Source: Synechococcus sp. RS9916 | Lineage (GTDB): Bacteria; Cyanobacteriota; Cyanobacteriia; PCC-6307; Cyanobiaceae | Direction of reading: 5' to 3' | Assembly (NCBI RefSeq): GCF_000153825.1 | Contig: NZ_DS022299.1 | Location: 1 to 64,000 of the forward strand | Length of the DNA: 64,000 nucleotides | In this document: piece after piece, positions 54,326 to 61,830 of the stretch | How positions within the stretch are numbered: position 1 is the first letter of the stretch | Layout of the letters: each line of letters starts with the position of its first letter | Program-made: the position numbers and the translations under genes | The notes under the pieces: model-generated | The model's input: the letters and a program-made list of their open reading frames with translations, nothing else | What the model was told of the DNA's origin: nothing | Databases searched by the model: none

Positions 54326-55081
54326 CTAGCCGTGATGGACAGCTCCGCCATGGGCTGTCGCGATCAGCAGCAGCGTTGTCATGCCCACCAGGCCAAGGCT
54401 GAACCACCCCAGGCGTGAGCGGTCTGCATCGGGCAATTCCTCGCGGAACACGCTGATCAGAAGGCCTCCTCCCACGAAGGCAGTGGCGATCGCCAGGGTG
54501 AGATCTGACACTGGATGCAGTGCAGCCGCATGAAGGCTCCCTGCCACAAGCGCCGCAGCGCCGATCCAGCGGAAGCGACGGCGGAAGGCCTTGGGATGCT
54601 CCTTGGCCAGGGTGCGGTCGGCCAGCAGCACGTGGGCGCTGATCGCCACGGTGAAGAGCAGTCCATAGCCGATGCCGGTGGTGAGCAGTGAGGGCAGCGA
54701 GTAGGCGTAGAGGTAGTTGATCAGGGCAAAGGTGGCCAGGCGTGCTGAGCCGGTCCAGCTGCTGCTGGTGGGGTGTTGCCGGCTGATCACATTGAGGGCA
54801 TAGGGGATCACTACGCCCACCAGGGTTACGAGAAACAGCAGGCTTTCCGTCATGGCGTCGGGCAGGAAACGGTGCATTCCCATCGCATCACTGATGGTGC
54901 GTCCACCACTGGCCAGTTCAGGGAGCAGGTGGATGAACACGTAGGCCAGTCCTGCGCCACCTCCCACTGAGGCCCAGCGGGATTGGGCTCGATCTCCGAG
55001 TCTGGAGATCAGCGCTGCCAGCCAGTGGCAGCTGCCGATGGTGAGAACACAGAGGCAAACCAGAAGCCAGAGCAGGGACAT
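54326..55081 (-). CDS. Polytopic membrane protein, weakly ZIP-like
   Basis: 251 aa, about seven hydrophobic helices. N-terminal SLLWLLVCLCVLTIGSCHWL, then a conserved-looking VGGGAGLAYVFIHLLPELAS, VTLVGVVIPYALNVIS, and YGLLFTVAISAHVLLADRTL. His residues in IHLLPEL and the C-terminal tail HGGAVHHG could bind metal. The pattern is distantly reminiscent of ZIP metal transporters, but the key ZIP helix motifs are not clear, so the assignment is weak. Separate transcription unit, convergent with murE. Confidence 0.65.
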   Translation of the reverse strand: MSLLWLLVCLCVLTIGSCHWLAALISRLGDRAQSRWASVGGGAGLAYVFIHLLPELASGGRTISDAMGMHRFLPDAMTESLLFLVTLVGVVIPYALNVISRQHPTSSSWTGSARLATFALINYLYAYSLPSLLTTGIGYGLLFTVAISAHVLLADRTLAKEHPKAFRRRFRWIGAAALVAGSLHAAALHPVSDLTLAIATAFVGGGLLISVFREELPDADRSRLGWFSLGLVGMTTLLLIATAHGGAVHHG

Positions 55082-55188
55082 GGGCGTGATGCCGGGCGGC
55101 CGATGCCTGCAGGGTGCTCAGGGGAGACCAAGGGGGCAACTGGTTCCTCATGCTGCGTCAGAGGCGGCACGTTTTTGTTTCTTATGCG

Positions 55189-56391
55189 TTACGAAACGGT
55201 GCCCTTAATGGCGCTGCTCAGGGTTTCCAGCTCCTGTTCGGTGGTGCTCACATGGGTGCAGGCACGCAGGCAAGAGGGATCGGCCAGGTCACGGATCCAG
55301 AGGCCCTGGGCTCCCAGCTGTTTCACGATCTCCGCAGGAGCCCTGCCGGCCTCGCCGGAGCTGGGTTGTATCGCGAAGCTCACGAGACCAGCAGGAGGTG
55401 CATCGTCGAGTAACGGCGTCACGCCTGGCAGTGCTTGGAGCTGGTGCCACAGCTGGTGACTGAGCTGTTGAATGCGCGTCAGGCGTTCTTCCGCGTTTCC
55501 CTCCTTGTCCAAAAGATCCAGGGAGGTGCGTAGCCCGGCCAGCAGGGGCACACAACTGGTGGCCACTTCAAATCGGCGACTGTCGTGATGGAACGGGTCG
55601 GGATCGTCGAGGTTGGCTTTGGTTTCGTCCTGGAGGCTGCGCCAGCCAATCAGGGTGGGTTGGGCTTCGCTCAGCACGCGCTCTGACAGGGCGACGCCGC
55701 CCAGGCCTTCGGGTCCGCAGGCCCATTTGTGGCCAGTGAAGGCATAGATGTCGGCCGCGGCAGCAGCTTCGGCTACGGGGATTTGGCCCATGCTCTGGGC
55801 CGCATCCACGAGCAGATAGGGGTGGCTGGGATGGCGTTGCAGCTCAGCGGCGACGGCTGCAATCGGCATCAGTTGGCCGGTGTTCCAGAGCAGGTGCGAC
55901 AACACCACCAGGCGGGTGTTGGGCCGGAGGTGTTGCTCAAGGACGGAGAGCACTGCTGCGTCGCTGGTGGCTTGCTGGTTGCGGCCACCGCGGATCTGCT
56001 TCACCGGCAGGGTGTCGATCTCCAGCTTCTGTCGGCGCGCCAGTTCCTGGCAGGCCGCCACCACGCCGGGGTGTTCACAGTCGCTGATCAACAGGCGATC
56101 GCCTGTCTTCAGCGGCAGGCCCCACAGCGGTAAGACGCAGCCGCTGGTCACGTTTTCGCTCAGGGCCAGGCGATGGGGGGCAACCCCGCACAAGGATGCC
56201 AGTGCCATCCGGGTGCTGTTCGCTTCCCGGCTGATGAAGGGCCACACATCGGTGGTGAAGGGCCCCAGGTCTTGAATGCGCTGCCAGCTGGCGGTCATGG
56301 CCTCCAGCGAGGGTGTCGGCAGTGGGCCCTGGCCGCCGTAGTTGAAGTAATGCTTGTTTGCCAGTGCTGGACAGAGATCCCTGAGTGACAC
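55189..56391 (-). CDS. Class V aminotransferase / cysteine-desulfurase-like enzyme
   Basis: About 400 aa from GTG 56391. The frame is open to 56478, but that part overlaps the integrase start. PLP fold type I: KHYFNYGGQGPLPTPSLEAM, RLALSENVTSGCVLPLWGLP, LLISDCEHPGVVAACQELAR, YLLVDAAQSMGQIPVAEAAA and the PLP lysine in IYAFTGHKWACGPEGLGGVA. C-terminal FEVATSCVPLLAGLRTSL. The group includes cysteine desulfurases and isopenicillin-N-epimerase-like enzymes; no sulphur-transfer Cys loop is obvious. It borders the integrase, so it marks the last core gene. Confidence 0.85.
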   Translation of the reverse strand: MSLRDLCPALANKHYFNYGGQGPLPTPSLEAMTASWQRIQDLGPFTTDVWPFISREANSTRMALASLCGVAPHRLALSENVTSGCVLPLWGLPLKTGDRLLISDCEHPGVVAACQELARRQKLEIDTLPVKQIRGGRNQQATSDAAVLSVLEQHLRPNTRLVVLSHLLWNTGQLMPIAAVAAELQRHPSHPYLLVDAAQSMGQIPVAEAAAAADIYAFTGHKWACGPEGLGGVALSERVLSEAQPTLIGWRSLQDETKANLDDPDPFHHDSRRFEVATSCVPLLAGLRTSLDLLDKEGNAEERLTRIQQLSHQLWHQLQALPGVTPLLDDAPPAGLVSFAIQPSSGEAGRAPAEIVKQLGAQGLWIRDLADPSCLRACTHVSTTEQELETLSSAIKGTVS

Positions 56392-56399
56392 AAGAGTCT

Positions 56400-56422
56400 T
56401 GTTGGTATAGGTGTTGGTATAG
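56400..56422. repeat. Direct repeat between aminotransferase and integrase
   Basis: TGTTGGTATAG occurs at 56400-56410 and again at 56412-56422 (12-nt period), directly before the integrase GTG at 56425 and just after the start of the divergent aminotransferase gene (56391). Possible binding site for the recombinase or a repressor, or part of the integrase promoter (TATAG resembles a -10 box). Confidence 0.5.
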
Positions 56423-56424
56423 CT

Positions 56425-57669
56425 GTGCCTTTCAGCAAGCTGCCCAGCTACATCGTTCGAGGTCGGTCTAGCTACCACCTGCAGCGGTTGGTGCCGAAAG
56501 ATTGCCGGGAGGTCCTAGGGCGCTCCAAGTGGACTGAGCCGGGTGGAACCCTCAACCAAGCCAGAGCCAAGGTGCCGAGCTTCCTAGCTCGCACTGATGT
56601 TGAGATAAGGGCTGCGAGAGGGGAGCAGATAAGCCCTGAGGAATCACTCATCAGGCAAGGGCAGCAGCCGATGGATCCCCACGAGATGGTCACACAAGCC
56701 GCTCGAGGGCTCTCTGACTACATCGAGGTGGATGGCCAGTGGGTTGAGAACCCTGAGTTTGTTCGTCTGTATGAGTTGGCCCAGAGCGTCCAGAAGGGAA
56801 AGACCAAGGAACTGCTCAGCACAGACTCCCTCCTGACTATCCGCAGGCTGGATAGGGAGCCATCACCCAGAACATTTGAGGGATGGGACAAGGCACTGAG
56901 GGCCTTCATGGCTCACTCAGGCAAGGCACGACCGGGTCTGTGTACCAAGGCTGATGCGTTGGCTTACAAGGATTACCTGCTGGCTCGTATGAGCAGGAAC
57001 AGTGCAAAGACACAGGTCGCCTACCTCAGTGGTCTTTGGACAACTCTTGTAGAGAGGGAAGGCTGCGAACACATCTTCAAAGGACTCCCCAAGACGCTCA
57101 CAGCAACCACCAAGCAGGCAGCACTGCAAGAAACAGAGGCCAAGAGGAATAGAAGCTTTGAACCAACCACACCTATCGGGGAATGGGAGGGCTCTGCCTA
57201 TGTCGATGTCTTCAAGCTGCTCTATTACACCGGCTGCAGGTTGGGTGAGATTGCTGGCCTATCTGGGGAAGATATCCATGAGGACTTCATCTCTGTTGCC
57301 TGGTCTGATGAGCGGTCACTGAAGACAGCACACAGCGTTAGGGACATCCCAATCCATCAAGAGCTAACTGCCTGCATTGAGAACCTTCGAGGTAAGAAGG
57401 GATTGATCTGGCCTCAGCTGCGAACCACGTCAGAGGTTGGTGGTATTGAAGTAGTTAGGTGGGGTCACAACCTCAGCAAGCCATGCAGGAAGGTGACAGG
57501 TCTGAAGCCAAAGGACTTCCGAGACAGATTTGCTACTCAACTGCGTGAGCATGACTTCAACCAAGTCAATATCGAGAGGCTGATGGGTCACTCAGCAGTG
57601 GACACGAACAGCAGCTATGGCGGTAGGAACTGGGACAGGTATGTGGCGATGATCAACTCAATTAGCTAA
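56425..57669 (+). CDS. int: Tyrosine recombinase (phage-type integrase)
   Basis: 414 aa from GTG 56425. N-terminal arm-type domain (KLPSYIVRGRSSYHLQRLVP); a middle core-binding helical part (PSPRTFEGWDKALRAFMAHS, AQVAYLSGLWTTLVEREG-like SKTQVAYLSGLW); and a catalytic domain with the first Arg in LLYYTGCRLGEIAGLSGEDI, a divergent second box LKPKDFRDRFATQLREHDF (where the usual His-x-x-Arg reads Lys-Asp-Phe-Arg), His389 in ERLMGHSAVDTNSSYGG and nucleophile Tyr398. It should cut and join DNA at an att site. The composition drops toward AT right after it, marking an integrated element. Confidence 0.9.
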   Translation: MPFSKLPSYIVRGRSSYHLQRLVPKDCREVLGRSKWTEPGGTLNQARAKVPSFLARTDVEIRAARGEQISPEESLIRQGQQPMDPHEMVTQAARGLSDYIEVDGQWVENPEFVRLYELAQSVQKGKTKELLSTDSLLTIRRLDREPSPRTFEGWDKALRAFMAHSGKARPGLCTKADALAYKDYLLARMSRNSAKTQVAYLSGLWTTLVEREGCEHIFKGLPKTLTATTKQAALQETEAKRNRSFEPTTPIGEWEGSAYVDVFKLLYYTGCRLGEIAGLSGEDIHEDFISVAWSDERSLKTAHSVRDIPIHQELTACIENLRGKKGLIWPQLRTTSEVGGIEVVRWGHNLSKPCRKVTGLKPKDFRDRFATQLREHDFNQVNIERLMGHSAVDTNSSYGGRNWDRYVAMINSIS

Positions 57670-57717
57670 CTGCGAAAAAGTTAGTCGCAGCAATGGATCT
57701 CAAATAGTGGCGGCTTC

Positions 57718-58016
57718 TAAGCAAGCAGAGTGGCGCCATGTATGCACGCAGAGTGGCCCCCCGTAAGCAAGAGGACTGCGAAAAACTGGCCCCATTAAGG
57801 ACAGAGGGCATTGGGTCCCCTTAAGCAAGCCGACAGTTATTGGGTCCCCGTAAGCACAGAGGCGTTTGGTCCAACATGTAAGCAGGGAAGTTTGATTCAC
57901 CACCTAAGCAGAGGCGAATCAATTTTGGTCCAATACGTAAGCAGGGATCTCAGCGATTCAACCCGCTTAAGGTCCACGTACGAGAAGGGAGTGCTGCGAT
58001 CAGGATCGCTTAAGTA
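57718..58016. repeat. Array of about eleven degenerate TAAGCA repeats
   Basis: The unit is roughly TTGGTCC-N3-6-TAAGCA-GAGG. TAAGCA or a one-to-two-base variant begins at 57718, 57741 (TATGCA), 57764, 57796 (TAAGGA), 57822, 57851, 57879, 57905, 57938, 57968 (TAAGGT) and 58011 (TAAGTA), giving spacings of 23-43 nt, mostly 23-33. Left flanks share TGGGTCCCC or TTTGGTCCAA, right flanks GCAGGGA or CAGAGG. All units lie in the same orientation. The spacing is far too short and irregular for CRISPR. It resembles iterons or multiple recombinase/repressor sites. No gene lies between 57670 and 58248. Confidence 0.75.
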
Positions 58017-58139
58017 GCACTTGCGCTAGGAAAGCAATCAGATTTGAAGGGCTAACTGTGCAGGAGGGAACGCTCCCAGACCGGAGCAATCCCCAGAACA
58101 TCCATGCCGTGAGTACATAAAGCTTTAAGAGGACGCTGT

Positions 58140-58157
58140 GCGCCCCTCTAAGGGCGC
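58140..58157. repeat. Perfect inverted repeat in the noncoding stretch before the small regulator
   Basis: GCGCCC-CTCTAA-GGGCGC, a 6-bp perfect GC-only stem with a 6-nt loop, about 90 nt before the small RHH gene. No T run follows. It could be an operator or an RNA hairpin. Confidence 0.4.
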
Positions 58158-58248
58158 TCATCGCAGCATTGATTTAATCTAAACCCAGAAGTGTTAGGAC
58201 TCCTCGCAGAGGCTTCTAGAGGGCAATCAGGCAATCCAGCTAAATCTA

Positions 58249-58413
58249 ATGGCAAAGACTATTCAGCGTGACGCCTATATGGCGGTGCGTATTCAGCTGC
58301 GTTGCGCTGAACAGGATAAGGAATTGCTGCGAATAGTCGCTCGAAAGAATGGCGCCAACGTAGCAACCCTGGTGAGGCAATCACTCATCAAACAGGCTCT
58401 CGTCAAGCCCTGA
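58249..58413 (+). CDS. Small ribbon-helix-helix DNA-binding protein
   Basis: 54 aa, too short for usual gene cut-offs. AVRIQLRCAEQDKELLRIVA, then RKNGANVATLVRQSLIKQAL: one strand (alternating Val-Arg-Ile-Gln-Leu) followed by two helices, the fold of Arc/CopG-type dimeric regulators. No strong Shine-Dalgarno is visible. It lies about 240 nt after the TAAGCA array, so it is a natural candidate to bind those repeats and to control the integrase or copy number of the element. Function inferred from fold pattern and position only. Confidence 0.6.
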   Translation: MAKTIQRDAYMAVRIQLRCAEQDKELLRIVARKNGANVATLVRQSLIKQALVKP

Positions 58414-58562
58414 GGTGGCACCCTGAATAAGGCGTTAAAAGGTTCATCTCATTCAAACAATTCAACACACACATTGATGATGGACAAAATCGTTGATGCA
58501 TTGTTGCGTATTAACGCGACATAACGTCGAATTGCTGCTCTCCTGGAAAAGACGGAGTGCCA

Positions 58563-59191
58563 ATGAGTTGGGATGCTTATCTCAACAGGATAGAAGAAGA
58601 AATCAAGCTCATCGAAGAAGGCTGATGCTCCCAAGGAAAATCCCCCCTGGAGTCTGGTGACTGTCTGACAGGCGAATCAACAGGCTGTCTCAAGGAAGCG
58701 AATAGCAAGCTCCTCTGTGAAGCGAAGAGTCCGCTGATTCAGGATGCTCTAGCTCTTGGTGGTTCTGCTGCGAAGATCTACTTGTTCCTCTACGAGGCGG
58801 CAAGGATGGATACCTGTCGCAAGATCTACAACAGCAACAACTGGATAGTCAGGGGTATCTCTGGTGAGCTGGGAATGTGCAATAAGACTGTCGGTGAAGA
58901 GGACAGCTCCAATGGCTCACGTAATACCGTCTGGGGAGTTGCTCATCCTGACTGGATTGAGAATGTTCGCTATGCTATCTGCGTGATGGGAGGCCTACCG
59001 TCAACTCGTCTCAAAAAGATGAGGACAAAGGAAAAAAGATTGATGTCACCAAATTCGTGCAACAAAAGCGCGACGCAAGATGGATAGACTATGACTCTTC
59101 CAAGGTCAAAGGTTTTGTTGAGCCTGCTAAGTCTTGGACAGAGAAACAAAAACAATCAATTCAAAAGTCACTTAAATCGCAAAATGCGTGA
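58563..59191 (+). pseudogene. Frame-broken gene of the integrated element
   Basis: ATG 58563 has a good Shine-Dalgarno (GGAG, 58554-58557) and starts SWDAYLNRIEEEIKLIEEG, then meets TGA at 58623-58625. The same frame then stays open to 59087 (SAAKIYLFLYEAARMDTCRK, WIVRGISGELGMCNKTVGE), without a good start of its own. From about 58980 a different frame takes over the coding look (KDEDKGKKIDVTKFVQQKRD, WIDYDSSKVKGFVEPAKS) to a stop at 59189-59191. So at least one nonsense and one frameshift change are needed to join the parts. The middle might be a winged-helix segment of a replication or regulatory protein; this is a guess. Small intact ORFs are the alternative. Confidence 0.45.
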
Positions 59192-59304
59192 TGTGGCAAC
59201 GACTCTTAGGGGGGGTGAGGTGTTGTTCCTCACGTAAAGGTAGTGCGGTTCAGAGGAGAGCCGCATTCTGATTTGCAGCTCAGTCACTCTTGCTGAGAAA
59301 TCAA

Positions 59305-59330
59305 TAAAAAACCCCCACCGTGTGGCGAGG
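59305..59330 (-). terminator. Terminator of the small leader-protein gene
   Basis: On the minus strand CCTCGCC-ACAC-GGTGGGG (7 pairs including two G:T) is followed by G and TTTTTT. It lies about 75 nt after the stop of the 59.4-kb minus gene. Nothing else was seen in 59192-59403. Confidence 0.65.
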
Positions 59331-59403
59331 CTTGTGATCGTGCTGGCAGCAGGTGATCAGCATTTGATGACAGCTGCTTACTGATCACTCATAATATATG
59401 GTG

Positions 59404-59634
59404 CTAAAGCGAGGCACTTTTGCCGAGGTTTGACTTGGTAGAAATTTTGTCTAGATCGAGTTTGGGATCACTGATGGCGTGCTCGAAAGAATCAAGGTTC
59501 ACGCTCCTTAAATGACTCTTGTCAGTGGCTTCGCCTTGAATCCCTTCGAACTTTATATAGGCAGCACCACCAGCAGCATTCTTCAGCTGATCCAGGCTCA
59601 GTTCTTGGTCTTCTGTGTTCTTGGGGTCAGCCAT
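59404..59634 (-). CDS. Small protein with double-glycine-like leader and Hcp-like start
   Basis: 76 aa. The N-terminal 23 residues (ADPKNTEDQELSLDQLKNAA, then GG) look like a bacteriocin-type leader ending in a Gly-Gly processing site (acidic, then ELSLDQL, then AAGG). The remainder begins AAYIKFEGIQGEATDKSHL, which resembles the start of Hcp-like (type VI tube) proteins, and stops after about 53 residues, much shorter than Hcp (~160 aa). No Cys is present, so it cannot be a lanthipeptide. It may be a truncated member of a leader-plus-Hcp-like family or a secreted peptide. Own terminator downstream. Confidence 0.6.
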   Translation of the reverse strand: MADPKNTEDQELSLDQLKNAAGGAAYIKFEGIQGEATDKSHLRSVNLDSFEHAISDPKLDLDKISTKSNLGKSASL

Positions 59635-59914
59635 TGGGGCTAAAGGTGTTATGTAAGTGATAGCAAAGGTCTCCCCGTATTGCTGTCACCATCGGCGTGA
59701 TTGCCACCCGCTTCATTGACTTGGCTCAACGGTGGCTGTGATCTTCGTCACAGATGGTCAAAAGCCCTTCGTCACAATGCGATCGAGCCTTGGACCCACA
59801 TGCAGAAGTCAGATGGCTGGAAACAGTGCAAGCCCAAAGGGTGATGCTTTGAGGCATTAGCTAGCGCAACCAAGCCAAGAACGGCATCATGCGCGCAGTA
59901 GTAATACCTTATCC
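59635..59914. other. Noncoding 280 bp between divergent genes
   Basis: This stretch separates the minus-strand leader-protein gene (start 59634) from the plus-strand beta-barrel gene (start 59915) and should carry both promoters. A TAATACC-type -10 candidate lies at about 59900-59910 for the barrel gene, but too close to the start to be convincing. No repeat or RNA gene was recognised. Confidence 0.35.
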
Positions 59915-61036
59915 ATGCTCCGCCGTCTCTCCATTGGACTGTTGGCTTCTGCTGTTGCCATCTCCCCAATGTCCCTGAAGGCACAGGAAGGAAGTGCAGA
60001 TGATCTGGGTGATGTGATGAGCATCAGCCTTAAGGATGTGGTGAAGCCACGGCTTGGCTTTCAAGGTGCACTACAGGGTGCTGGTACACCAAATCAGGCA
60101 GGCATCGGCGGGTTCCTACCGCTGTCTATTGGCGATAACAGTGTTTGGTTCCTGGATACTCTTGCAAACGTCAACTTCGCTGACCGTGAGGGATATAGCA
60201 GCATCGTCAATACCAATGTCGCTGGGACCACCATCAGCACTTCAACGCGGCTGGGCTACCGCTGGCTGAATGGCGACCGAAGCTGGATGTATGGGCTGAA
60301 TGCTGGGTATGACAGCCGCCCGATGAATACAGGTGGTACAGATACCGGCATCACGGTCAGCGGCACTGAGCAGAGTGCGTTCTTCCAGCAGGCGGCAGTC
60401 AATGCAGAAGCAGTCTCTGATAGCTGGAACTTCAATGCTTATGCCTTGATTCCTGTTGGTGATACAGAGCAATGGCTGAACTGGTTTTACCAAGGCGGCG
60501 CGCTTGATACCTATGGGCTTGATGTTGGTTATTTCATCACCCCTGAACTCAATGCCTCTGTTGGTTACTACTACCAAAATGGTGATGCAACAGAAGCAGA
60601 TGCCTCAGGTGTACTTGGACGCTTGGATTATGAGATCAGCAATGGCTTAACAGCAGGAGTCGAACTCTCTTATGATGAGGCGTTTGAAACTAGGGTTTCA
60701 GCTGATATTGAAGTGCGCTTTGGTGGTGCAAAAACAACAGCACAGCGCGAAGCAGTTCAAAAGATGCCTGTAATCAATGCATTAGCGTCATCCCCCAGCA
60801 ATCGCGACGTAAGGGTTCATGATGGCCTTGGCAGTATCGTTTGTGCATGGCTTAGCCCTGAAATTAGGCGAATGAAAAAGGAAATACAGTATTTGGAAGT
60901 TGAAAAGAGAATGCTTAATGCGTTACCTGGTGCTAGCGCGCAATGGCAAAGTATGACTCCGAAAGAGCGCGATGAGGCGTGGAAAACGTGTCTTCGGGGT
61001 ACTGGGTTACCATATAGACCTCTACCTCAGCGCTGA
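59915..61036 (+). CDS. Outer-membrane beta-barrel protein (inverse-autotransporter-like)
   Basis: 373 aa. Signal peptide LRRLSIGLLASAVAISPMSL ending at KAQ. Residues ~40-270 are alternating amphipathic strands rich in Gly, Tyr, Asn and Trp: FLDTLANVNFADREGYSSIV, STRLGYRWLNGDRSWMYGLN, WNFNAYALIPVGDTEQWLNW, YGLDVGYFITPELNASVGYY, LTAGVELSYDEAFETRVSAD and IEVRFGG. This resembles the barrel of inverse autotransporters (intimin/invasin type), but the C-terminal ~100 aa are short and helical rather than repeated Ig-like passengers. A porin-like role is the alternative. An isolated gene in the accessory region. Confidence 0.7.
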   Translation: MLRRLSIGLLASAVAISPMSLKAQEGSADDLGDVMSISLKDVVKPRLGFQGALQGAGTPNQAGIGGFLPLSIGDNSVWFLDTLANVNFADREGYSSIVNTNVAGTTISTSTRLGYRWLNGDRSWMYGLNAGYDSRPMNTGGTDTGITVSGTEQSAFFQQAAVNAEAVSDSWNFNAYALIPVGDTEQWLNWFYQGGALDTYGLDVGYFITPELNASVGYYYQNGDATEADASGVLGRLDYEISNGLTAGVELSYDEAFETRVSADIEVRFGGAKTTAQREAVQKMPVINALASSPSNRDVRVHDGLGSIVCAWLSPEIRRMKKEIQYLEVEKRMLNALPGASAQWQSMTPKERDEAWKTCLRGTGLPYRPLPQR

Positions 61037-61039
61037 GGT
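61024..61039. repeat. Perfect 16-bp palindrome at the barrel gene stop
   Basis: ACCTCAGCGCTGAGGT reads the same on both strands and includes the stop codon TGA at 61034-61036. With no loop it is a better DNA-binding site than an RNA hairpin. Confidence 0.6.
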
Positions 61040-61069
61040 GCATGGACGCACCCAGTTGCGGCTGTTCAA

Positions 61070-61106
61070 CCCCATCTCCACCTAAGCTTTGGTGGTGGAG
61101 GTGGGG
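61070..61106 (+). terminator. Strong hairpin after the barrel gene
   Basis: CCCCATCTCCACC (61070-61082) pairs with GGTGGAGGTGGGG (61094-61106): 13 pairs with one G:U, 11-nt loop. It lies 33 nt after the stop. It is stable enough to end or protect the transcript, though no T run follows. Confidence 0.6.
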
Positions 61107-61830
61107 TGCTCACGCCGGCTACCGCCAAGATCCTCTACACAAGCGTGATCATTGATGGGGGCATCCGCTGCATGCTCGCCTGCGGCTTGCTTGAGGGGAA
61201 GGTGATCGTCGCCTAGAGAGAACAAAGCTAGTTCAGCTGAGAAATTGCTGTGGCGGAATCGTTACCTCTCCTTTGGGTGATGGGATTGAGCTTGTGTTGT
61301 ATTGCGCAAGGGGTTGCGTGATTGCGCCTCGCTAGCTGCTGTTCTCCAAATCCTTAAGAACAGCGCTTACGAAAGGACGTTCGCAATAGCCCTGGGGTTC
61401 TTCAATGGGCACGAAATCTTCCTCAGCAACGTTATTAAGTGCGCCGCATTTAAGGGCGCCCTTGGAAACGACATTGCTGGAACAGGGATCCTCACCTAGC
61501 CCTGAAATGAGTAGAAACTGAATACCAGCTCTGCTTATCGAACGCAGTCACGACGCTGTCGGTTGGACTGATCTCTTAGTGCATCAATGACCAAAGCAGA
61601 GATCAGCGAGCTACTGACAGGCGTAGGCATTGCTCTAGCTCGCTTTCATCTCTCAACACCTTAACCATCACAAGGGTGGCAATAAAAAAACCGCTCGTGC
61701 CGGCTGCAGCAGCACGCATGGGGGGTTACGCGCTGGTGGTGACGTTAATAATAGGCTTCACAAATTTCCGCCAAATTTCTTTGGGAATTTAATAACGATA
61801 ATGCTAAACTGAGTTGGCTCCGATTAAACA
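61107..61830. other. 724 bp without a convincing gene
   Basis: Short ORFs exist (for example 61302-61499, plus) but have no family look or ribosome site. Two structures are visible. First, a large inverted repeat at 61598-61653: AGAGAT-C-AGCGAGCTA and TAGCTCGCT-TTC-ATCTCT, 15 paired bases around a 22-nt loop. Second, a minus-strand terminator-like hairpin at 61684-61716 (CGTGC/GCACG followed on the minus strand by a T7 run). A short open stretch ending in TAG at about 61216 (ILYTSVIIDGGIRCMLACGL) may be the tail of a lost gene. A GATAAT -10 candidate near 61796 probably serves the gene at 61831. Confidence 0.5.
61684..61716 (-). terminator. Orphan minus-strand terminator
   Basis: On the minus strand CGTGC (61716-61712) ... 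GCACG (61700-61696), with CTGCAG in the loop, then AGCGG and TTTTTTT (61690-61684). No minus-strand gene precedes it between 61717 and 62297, so it ends either a read-through transcript from the ProcA array or a noncoding RNA. Confidence 0.55.

Noticed and set aside
56425..57669. Treating the integrase as a tRNA-integrating element on the basis of the tRNAs in the window
   Set aside because: The tRNA-Thr and tRNA-Tyr genes lie 39 kb away in core sequence, and no tRNA fragment was seen beside the integrase.
57718..58016. CRISPR array
   Set aside because: Repeat units are short and degenerate, spacing is 23-43 nt and irregular, and no cas genes are present.
59404..59634. Calling this small gene a fifth lanthipeptide precursor
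   Set aside because: It has no Cys after the Gly-Gly site, and its leader lacks the Nif11 pattern of the ProcA units.
61302..61499. 65-aa plus-strand ORF
   Set aside because: No convincing start context, no motif, and it lies in a region dominated by inverted repeats.
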